Shown here: positions 1 through 3,889 of the stretch, piece after piece
How positions within the stretch are numbered: position 1 is the first letter of the stretch
Layout of the letters: every line of letters begins with the position of its first letter
DNA from: an uncultured Clostridia bacterium
Lineage (GTDB): Bacteria; Bacillota; Clostridia; Christensenellales; Borkfalkiaceae
NCBI GenBank assembly: GCA_934271245.1
Contig: CAKQQY010000052.1
Coordinates: forward strand, 1 to 6,137
Direction: 5' to 3'
Length of the DNA: 6,137 bases
Position numbers and translations under genes: made by a program
Notes under the pieces: generated by a model
The model's database searches: none
What the model saw: the letters and a program-made list of their open reading frames with translations, nothing else
Told to the model about the DNA's origin: nothing

Positions 1-48
1 AATCAAAGCATTGTTCACCAAAAAGAAATAAGATGACATAATAACAAC

Positions 49-77
49 GAGCCGTTCGTAGTCAATGCGGACGGCTC
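49..77. repeat. Imperfect hairpin, 10-bp stem
   Basis: GAGCCGTTCG (49-58) pairs with CGGACGGCTC (68-77), with one G-T wobble and a 9-nt loop. It sits just after the stops that close all three frames at the left edge, which is where a terminator for an upstream gene would lie. No T-run follows on the + strand, and on the minus strand the flank is only loosely T-rich, so terminator function is doubtful. Confidence 0.45.
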
Positions 78-116
78 AAATTCTAAAAGGCGATATTTTG
101 ATTTACAGGAGCGGAT

Positions 117-176
117 ATGGCTAACGAAAACAACAAAATCAAACTGCTTCTTTTGTGGGATATTCTAAAAGAGTAA
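117..176 (+). pseudogene. Truncated start of a WYL-domain-like transcriptional regulator
   Basis: An AGGAG ribosome-binding site (107-111) lies 5 nt before ATG 117. The 19-residue product MANENNKIKLLLLWDILKE ends at TAA 174-176. From family knowledge, this strongly resembles the extreme N-terminus of clostridial WYL-domain DNA-binding regulators, where a K-x-K-L-L-x-L-x-x-I-L pattern leads into the helix-turn-helix. Here the reading stops before that domain, and no HTH or WYL sequence follows in any frame I read. The gene therefore seems to have lost everything after its first helix, probably by deletion or recombination at or after about position 174. It could instead be a short leader peptide. 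The identification rests on a short match from memory. Confidence 0.4.
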
Positions 177-183
177 AAAACAC

Positions 184-212
184 TTAACGAACAAATGTTC
201 GTATGTTATAAT
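184..212 (+). promoter_or_regulatory. Promoter overlapped by a LexA/SOS box
   Basis: A TTAACG -35-like hexamer (184-189) and a perfect TATAAT -10 (207-212) are separated by 17 nt. Lying across the -35 end and spacer is CGAACAAATGTTCG (188-201), which has 6-bp inverted arms, or 7-bp arms if 187 and 202 are included. It matches the Gram-positive LexA (DinR) consensus CGAACRNRYGTTYC at all but the last base. LexA bound here would block RNA polymerase, so transcription would be DNA-damage-inducible. No SOS gene (lexA, recA, Y-family polymerase) follows; the predicted transcript enters the hairpin-rich segment. Confidence 0.6.
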
Positions 213-216
213 ACAA

Positions 217-234
217 GCGAGAAAATTTGCTCGC
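217..234. repeat. Short inverted repeat GCGAG/CTCGC
   Basis: GCGAG (217-221) pairs with CTCGC (230-234) around an 8-nt loop, beginning close to the expected transcription start of the SOS-type promoter. CTCG (230-233) could alternatively pair with CGAG at 244-247. Short enough to arise by chance on its own, but it is the first of several foldbacks. Confidence 0.35.
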
Positions 235-285
235 AAGGGTTTTCGAGAGCAGTATTTCAACGGAAACGGCGATTTGACAAAGGCA

Positions 286-332
286 AAGCGTGGCAACGAT
301 AGTTGCCGACAAAATCTTATTTTGTCACGTTT
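286..332. other. Predicted three-way-junction foldback (possible structured RNA)
   Basis: Two perfect hairpins abut with no spacer: GGCAAC-GATA-GTTGCC (292-307, 6 bp) and GACAAAAT-CTT-ATTTTGTC (308-326, 8 bp). A flanking stem of 286-291 with 327-332 (AAGCGT with ACGTTT, six pairs including one G-T wobble) encloses both. Every base outside the two loops is paired, giving an exact three-way junction. It lies between the SOS-type promoter and the second TATAAT. It could fold as RNA in a transcript from 184-212 or extrude as a cruciform. I recognise no known RNA family. Confidence 0.5.
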
Positions 333-348
333 CTATGTTATAATAAAA

Positions 349-368
349 TTGACTTAATATAAGGTCAA
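349..368. repeat. Bulged inverted repeat
   Basis: TTGAC-TTA (349-356) pairs with TAA-G-GTCAA (360-368): eight pairs with one bulged G and a 3-nt loop. It starts about 5 nt after the second TATAAT, so it would be at the very 5' end of any transcript from that site. Confidence 0.4.
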
Positions 369-372
369 GCCA

Positions 373-415
373 TTACGCCGTAAATAAGGCGTTGTAGGGC
401 GTAAAGATGTTGCCC
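373..415 (+). other. Set of mutually exclusive hairpins
   Basis: TTACGCC (373-379) can pair over 5 bp with GGCGT (388-392) or over 7 bp with GGCGTAA (398-404). The second partner overlaps GGGC (397-400), which can instead pair with GCCC (412-415). The ATG at 407 lies in the loop of that last hairpin, 7 nt after AGGG (396-399). This resembles a switchable leader, but the stems are short and no function is shown. Confidence 0.3.
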
Positions 416-455
416 GATTGTTCGTTCCCTTTTGTGGATTCGGACAGGACAATTA

Positions 456-503
456 CCGTCGTTTACCATAGAATTGCAGTTAAGTGTAGCAATTCCGCGA
501 CGG
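456..503. repeat. Nested hairpin, 6-bp outer and 7-bp inner stems
   Basis: CCGTCG (456-461) pairs with CGACGG (498-503). Inside it GAATTGC (471-477) pairs with GCAATTC (489-495) around an 11-nt loop. The internal loop is asymmetric (9 nt on one side, 2 on the other). Both stems are perfect. There is no following T-run, so it is not an intrinsic terminator; it fits a structured transcript or a palindromic repeat. Confidence 0.45.
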
Positions 504-553
504 GCGTTGAAATCGTTAAAAAGAGAGATTTCGGCGTTGGTTTTGTTGTGGTA

Positions 554-573
554 CGATTTTTCAGATAAAATCG
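554..573. repeat. Perfect 7-bp inverted repeat
   Basis: CGATTTT (554-560) and AAAATCG (567-573) flank a 6-nt loop TCAGAT. It overlaps the TAA at 566-568 that ends the small ORF starting at 407. No T-run follows. Confidence 0.4.
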
Positions 574-580
574 ACTACAG

Positions 581-679
581 TGGTATGACGATATAGCGGC
601 GAAAAATCCGAACTGGTACATTTTAAAAAAGTATATCGATAAAGGAATGATTTATGGGGAACAAAAACTAAAATTTTAA
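581..679 (+). pseudogene. Coding-like C-terminal remnant, unidentified
   Basis: The frame from 581 to TAA 677-679 reads 32 protein-like residues, beginning WYDDIAAKNPNWYILKKY and ending GMIYGEQKLKF. It has no start codon of its own with a ribosome-binding site; the same frame is closed upstream by TAA 566-568. A different frame just upstream (ending near 593) reads WYDFSDKIDYSG, so a frameshift between them is possible. The spacing of W-Y, K-G and final F loosely recalls an S-layer homology repeat cut before its end, but this is a weak guess. A mismatched hairpin ending in TTTTT (678-698) follows the stop. Best treated as the tail of a decayed gene. Confidence 0.25.
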
Positions 680-741
680 AAAGTCGAAGCGAGTTTTTCA
701 CTGAAAATAAAATTGAATTATGACGTAAAATCTAAAAGCGA

Positions 742-770
742 TTGAAAAAGACCGTTATTTATGCTATACT
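742..770 (+). promoter_or_regulatory. Sigma-A promoter of the two-component operon
   Basis: TTGAAA (742-747), a 17-nt spacer and TATACT (765-770) preceded by TG at 762-763 (extended -10). Transcription should begin near 777, giving a leader of about 75 nt before ATG 853. Inverted arms ACCGTT (751-756) and AACGGT (777-782) bracket the -10, a plausible operator position. Confidence 0.7.
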
Positions 771-782
771 ATAAAAAACGGT
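751..782. promoter_or_regulatory. Inverted repeat flanking the kinase promoter -10
   Basis: ACCGTT (751-756) and AACGGT (777-782) are exact 6-bp inverted arms 20 nt apart, with the right arm at the predicted transcription start. This could be an operator for a dimeric repressor or a hairpin at the DNA level. Short arms make chance occurrence possible. Confidence 0.3.
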
Positions 783-852
783 TGTCGGAATGGAGAATCG
801 ATAGATATTAAAAGTTAAAATTTGCGTCGTCAAAATATTTGAGAGAGGAATT

Positions 853-2562
853 ATGAACGGAGTAAGAGCAAAAAAAAGGAAATTGTCGTTAGTTACCGTT
901 TTTGCTTTGATAGAAATAGTAATCATTTTTCTGTTCGGTTTACTGATATCGGTAAATCTATTCGTATCGAACAGAACGGCAAAAAACAGGACGAGACAAA
1001 TCGTGGAAGACAGCTATGCCGCGTTAACGGAGAATCTTGCGAACGATATCAAAAACATATCGCGCGCGGGATTTTCGCTGATGAAAAGCGAAACCGTTGT
1101 TCGCCTTAAAGCCTATTATTACGATAAAATATCGGGCGATTCCTATGCGCGCAATACCGCGATTAACAGAACGATGAAAGATCTTGTGTCGTTGACGACT
1201 TATTACGACGTAATCGATTCGTGCGTGCTATGGATTGCTCCCGACGGGGAATTATCGTATAACACGCTATATACTTTTGTCAGCGACGATTATCGTAAGC
1301 AGTTGCTTGATAAGGCCATAGAAGAACATCGCTATTCGCCTACATACGAAGGCAATCTCAGAAATAACGGTGAAATATTGATCACTCTGTCGCTTTCCGA
1401 AGAGGATAATTCCGTATTGGCGGTATTGCTCGATGCGGATCATATCGCAAAAACCTTGGCTCTTACGGCATTTCCTAAAGTGCAGACGAAGCCTTATGCG
1501 GAAGATGATTCTTTATTGATAATCTGTTCGGACGAAGAAGTCGCGCCGGGAACTGTTTTATCGGAAGAAGAAACGGACAAACCGATACTCAGAAACGGAA
1601 AGATTGTCTACTATACTAAGTTGATGAGTGTGCTTCCTTTATACGTAAATTTCGACGCCGCGTCTGCAGATCCCGCGTTAAGCGCGTTTACAATATATTT
1701 CATCGTTGCATGCGTATTGCTTTGTTTTGTGGCTTTTGCCTTGTTTCTGATGTTCCGGCATTTTTTCAGCCACCCGTATTCGCGGTTGCTCGGCGCGATG
1801 CGGCAGGTGAGCGACGGAGATTTCGACGTCCGCATAGAGGACAACATTACGTCCGATTTTCAGAATATATACGACGGATTCAATTATATGACTTCTTCGA
1901 TATCGAGTTACATCGAAGAAAATTACAGACAGAAGTCGATGCGCGTAGAAAGCGAGTTCAAGGCGTTGCAAGCGCAGATAAATCCTCATTTTTTATACAA
2001 TTGTTTTGCGAATATCCGCAGTCTTTGCAAAATGGGCGACATAGAGAGCGTGGAGCGCATGACCGGCGGATTGTCGAAATTATTCTTATATATTACGCGC
2101 AATGCCGAGCCGATCGTAAAACTGCGCGACGAAGCCGATAATATGCGCGATTATCTCGAAATACAAAGAATACGTTTTAACGAGCGGGTAGATTTGCAAA
2201 TCGATTCTCCGCCGGAAGCGTTTCGTGAAATGCCTATTCCGAAGTTATGCATGCAGCCCATTGCCGAAAACGCTTATAAATATGCATTTGCGAATAAAGA
2301 AGAGGGCGGGGTATTCAGAGTTCGTTATTTTGCTGAAGGAAACAATCTGAGAATAGAATTCGACGATAACGGTGATATCCTCGATTCGCAGATCGAAGAG
2401 TTATCCGAAAAACTTGTCAATCCCGAAGAAACGTCCGGATTGGTTAACGTAAGCAGAAGATTACTGCATTATGCCGGCGGGCGCGGCGAGTTGTTTGTGA
2501 AGCGAAGCGATCTCGGGGGATTGAAAGTGACGATTTATCTGTCTTCTCGACGGGAGGATTGA
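853..2562 (+). CDS. YesM-type membrane sensor histidine kinase
   Basis: Sensor kinase of a two-component system, expected to autophosphorylate in response to an extracellular cue and pass phosphate to the regulator at 2566. ATG 853 follows GAGAGAGGA (841-849). Domains: a basic cytoplasmic N-terminus, first membrane helix about 13-38, an extracellular sensing region about 39-276 (no subtype recognised, Cache-like folds are usual in this family), second membrane helix about 279-301, HAMP about 302-355, a His_kinase (LytS/YesM) phosphoacceptor region with the motif INPHFLYN and His379, then a HATPase_c domain. The N-box is AENAYKYA with Asn473, the G1 box is DDNGD (504-508) and the G2 region is SGLVN (528-532). 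The second glycine of the usual DNGxG and the GxGL form of G2 are missing, so ATP binding may be divergent. At 569 aa its length is typical. It shares an operon with the regulator; the promoter is at 742-770. Function is sure at family level; the ligand is unknown. Confidence 0.95.
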   Translation: MNGVRAKKRKLSLVTVFALIEIVIIFLFGLLISVNLFVSNRTAKNRTRQIVEDSYAALTENLANDIKNISRAGFSLMKSETVVRLKAYYYDKISGDSYARNTAINRTMKDLVSLTTYYDVIDSCVLWIAPDGELSYNTLYTFVSDDYRKQLLDKAIEEHRYSPTYEGNLRNNGEILITLSLSEEDNSVLAVLLDADHIAKTLALTAFPKVQTKPYAEDDSLLIICSDEEVAPGTVLSEEETDKPILRNGKIVYYTKLMSVLPLYVNFDAASADPALSAFTIYFIVACVLLCFVAFALFLMFRHFFSHPYSRLLGAMRQVSDGDFDVRIEDNITSDFQNIYDGFNYMTSSISSYIEENYRQKSMRVESEFKALQAQINPHFLYNCFANIRSLCKMGDIESVERMTGGLSKLFLYITRNAEPIVKLRDEADNMRDYLEIQRIRFNERVDLQIDSPPEAFREMPIPKLCMQPIAENAYKYAFANKEEGGVFRVRYFAEGNNLRIEFDDNGDILDSQIEELSEKLVNPEETSGLVNVSRRLLHYAGGRGELFVKRSDLGGLKVTIYLSSRRED

Positions 2563-2565
2563 AAA

Positions 2566-3720
2566 GTGACGATATTGGTGGTTGACGATGAGAGAAATAT
2601 AGCCGATTCGATAGCCGGTACTTTGATTGCCGAGTTAAACACGGATGCCGAAGTGCACGTTTGTTACGGATCGCAGCAGGCAAAAGATTTTTCCGCAACG
2701 CATTATATAGATATAATCGTGTGCGATATCGATATGCCGAAATGCAACGGGATATCGCTATGTAAATCGCTTTTATTATCGTATCCTGATCTGAAAATTA
2801 TTTTTCTCACCGGGTACAGCGATTTTTCATATGCGTATGAGGCATTGAAGTTTCCGGAGGCGTCTTACGTGCTGAAATTAGAGGATGACGCCGTTTTACT
2901 GAATGCGGTTCACGAAAAAATCAGCGAAGCGGAGAAACAAAGACGGAGAGAATCGGAATTGGCTTTTCAGGTACGGCTGAACGATGAGTTATCGTCGGAA
3001 GTCAACGGCATGAAATTGTGGCGGTCCATAGAAGAAAACGGCGAAGAATATTCCGAACGGTTGTTTTTGTTTATGATTTTTTCGGAACGTAAGACGGATA
3101 TGGCGAATGTTCTCCGCAATACTTTCGGAAAAGACGTAGCGGTGTTTTGTAAAGAAAACGGGTGGTTTGCGGCAATTTCCGTTTCCGAAAATGCGAACGT
3201 GGCGATCGAGCGAGCCAAAAGACTGCAACAGGATATTTTCGAGCGGGACGGTAACTATTCCGTTTTTGCCGTAGATATGCCGCGCGGCGAGAGAGACGGA
3301 ACACGGTATTCCCGTCTGGAAAGGTTATGCGGCGGAAACAAGAACGGGTGCCGTTTTATCGGCGACGGGCAGGAGGCAATAAACGTTTCGGAAGATTGCG
3401 GCGACGAAATTATCGGGGCGGTTAAAAAGTATATAGATACGCATCTCGGCGACGACCTTTCGCTTACGACGTTGGCTTCGACCGTATATTATAATCCCGC
3501 ATATTTATCGCGTAAGTTTAAGGCGGTCGTCGGCGAAAATATACATTCGTATATTCTTGGGCAGCGAATGAGGCTTGCGGAAAGATTACTTGTCGAAACG
3601 GATGATTTTGTGTCGAATATCGCAAAAAAATGCGGGTTTGCAAATCCCGCGCAATTCGGGATTGCCTTTGCAAAATTGCACGGCTGCGCGCCGATGGCTT
3701 ATCGAAGAAAGAACGTTTAG
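2566..3720 (+). CDS. YesN-type response regulator, REC plus AraC-family DNA-binding domain
   Basis: Cytoplasmic transcription factor, partner of the kinase immediately upstream. It starts with GTG 2566, 3 nt after the kinase stop. GGGAGGA (2552-2558) inside the kinase gene is its ribosome-binding site, so translation is probably coupled. The product opens directly with the REC domain (about 1-120): acidic Asp7/Asp8, phosphoacceptor Asp54 in CDIDMP, Thr82 and Lys104. The residue after Lys104 is Leu, not the usual Pro. An uncharacterised linker of about 160 residues (120-279) follows, then an AraC/XylS domain (about 280-384) with two helix-turn-helix units: DLSLTTLASTVYYNPAYLSR, and one containing IAKKCGFANPAQFGIAF and ending CAPMAYRR. 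Length (384 aa) is within the family range. By family knowledge such regulators activate adjacent sugar-transport operons, and the tandem repeats at 3793-3826 are the best candidate site. The terminator at 3752 ends the unit. Confidence 0.95.
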   Translation: MTILVVDDERNIADSIAGTLIAELNTDAEVHVCYGSQQAKDFSATHYIDIIVCDIDMPKCNGISLCKSLLLSYPDLKIIFLTGYSDFSYAYEALKFPEASYVLKLEDDAVLLNAVHEKISEAEKQRRRESELAFQVRLNDELSSEVNGMKLWRSIEENGEEYSERLFLFMIFSERKTDMANVLRNTFGKDVAVFCKENGWFAAISVSENANVAIERAKRLQQDIFERDGNYSVFAVDMPRGERDGTRYSRLERLCGGNKNGCRFIGDGQEAINVSEDCGDEIIGAVKKYIDTHLGDDLSLTTLASTVYYNPAYLSRKFKAVVGENIHSYILGQRMRLAERLLVETDDFVSNIAKKCGFANPAQFGIAFAKLHGCAPMAYRRKNV

Positions 3721-3751
3721 CGCATATAAAACGAAATAGAGATGATTTTTT

Positions 3752-3782
3752 CGGCTTTTCTCGTGAAAAGCCGTTTTTTTTT
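3752..3782 (+). terminator. Rho-independent terminator of the two-component operon
   Basis: CGGCTTTTC (3752-3760) and GAAAAGCCG (3765-3773) form a perfect 9-bp stem with a TCGT loop, followed by nine Ts (3774-3782). It lies 31 nt after the regulator stop and isolates the transporter genes, which have their own promoter. No T-run on the minus strand, so it acts on + transcripts only. Confidence 0.92.
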
Positions 3783-3792
3783 GCTTAAAATG

Positions 3793-3826
3793 GTAAAAAA
3801 AACAGAAGGATGTAAAAAAACAGGAT
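3793..3826 (+). promoter_or_regulatory. Tandem direct repeats, candidate AraC-type regulator site
   Basis: GTAAAAAAAACAG-AA-GGAT begins at 3793 and GTAAAAAAACAGGAT begins at 3812. The starts are 19 bp apart and the copies differ by one A and a two-base insertion. The second copy ends 1 nt before the -35 at 3828. Tandem half-sites roughly two helix turns apart, abutting the -35, are what AraC-family activators commonly use. That the regulator at 2566 binds here is inference; A-tract coincidence is the main alternative. Confidence 0.45.
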
Positions 3827-3827
3827 A

Positions 3828-3856
3828 TTGAATTTAAAGTGTTTTCATGACATAAT
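3828..3856 (+). promoter_or_regulatory. Promoter of the transporter operon
   Basis: TTGAAT (3828-3833), a 17-nt spacer and CATAAT (3851-3856) with TG at 3848-3849 as an extended -10. The transcription start should be near 3863, about 27 nt before ATG 3890. The non-consensus hexamers fit a promoter needing an activator. Confidence 0.65.
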
Positions 3857-3889
3857 TAATTCAAAGAAAATAATCGGCGGAGGAAGATT

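Larger units (their letters stand above)
202..345 (+). repeat. 12-bp direct repeat of an extended -10 region
   Basis: TATGTTATAATA occurs exactly at 202-213 and again at 334-345, 132 bp apart. The first copy is the -10 of the SOS-type promoter. The second contains TATAAT (339-344) but has no good -35 at 16-18 nt spacing (CTTATT at 316-321 is poor). It may be a weak second promoter or a relic of duplication; the segment between the copies holds the 217-234 and 286-332 foldbacks. Confidence 0.5.
1..852. other. Gene-poor, hairpin-rich 5' region with gene remnants
   Basis: No intact recognisable gene lies here. All three forward frames at the left edge stop by position 41, so only a few codons of any upstream + strand gene could be present. 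In order the stretch holds a 10-bp imperfect hairpin (49-77), a truncated WYL-like start (117-176), an SOS-type promoter (184-212), clustered inverted repeats (217-573), a coding-like tail (581-679) and the kinase promoter (742-770). Forward and reverse frames are broken by many stops. The best small ORF, ATG at 407 to TAA at 568 (53 codons), has no recognised homology. It could be a decayed region, a structured RNA locus or an intergenic repeat; the sequence alone does not decide. Confidence 0.6.

Noticed and set aside
49..77. Intrinsic terminator for an upstream gene
   Set aside because: The stem is good but neither strand has a proper T-run directly after it.
49..77. Group II intron domain V, because of the GAGCCG start
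   Set aside because: Too short, no two-base bulge or GNRA-type tetraloop, and no intron-encoded protein nearby.
195..302. Forward ORF of 35 codons starting at ATG 195
   Set aside because: Its start codon lies inside the LexA box and upstream of the -10, so it would not be on the transcript from that promoter; no ribosome-binding site.
274..303. Promoter TTGACA (274-279) with GATAGT (298-303)
   Set aside because: The -35 is perfect, but the -10 is poor, the spacing is 18 nt, and it lies within the perfect hairpin at 292-307.
466..621. Minus-strand ORF starting at ATG 621-619 and ending at TAA 465-463 (51 codons)
   Set aside because: No ribosome-binding site was identified and no family is recognised. 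The same frame has stops at 463, 373, 325, 184 and 139, about what chance gives.
1..852. CRISPR array or tRNA/rRNA gene
   Set aside because: No regularly spaced direct repeats, no tRNA T-arm GTTCRANYC with matching acceptor stem, and no rRNA-like sequence seen.
1611..1989. Minus-strand ORFs of 78 and 103 codons inside the kinase gene, and a + frame ORF of 143 codons at 1710-2141
   Set aside because: They are shadows of the kinase reading frame, with no ribosome-binding site or recognisable domains.
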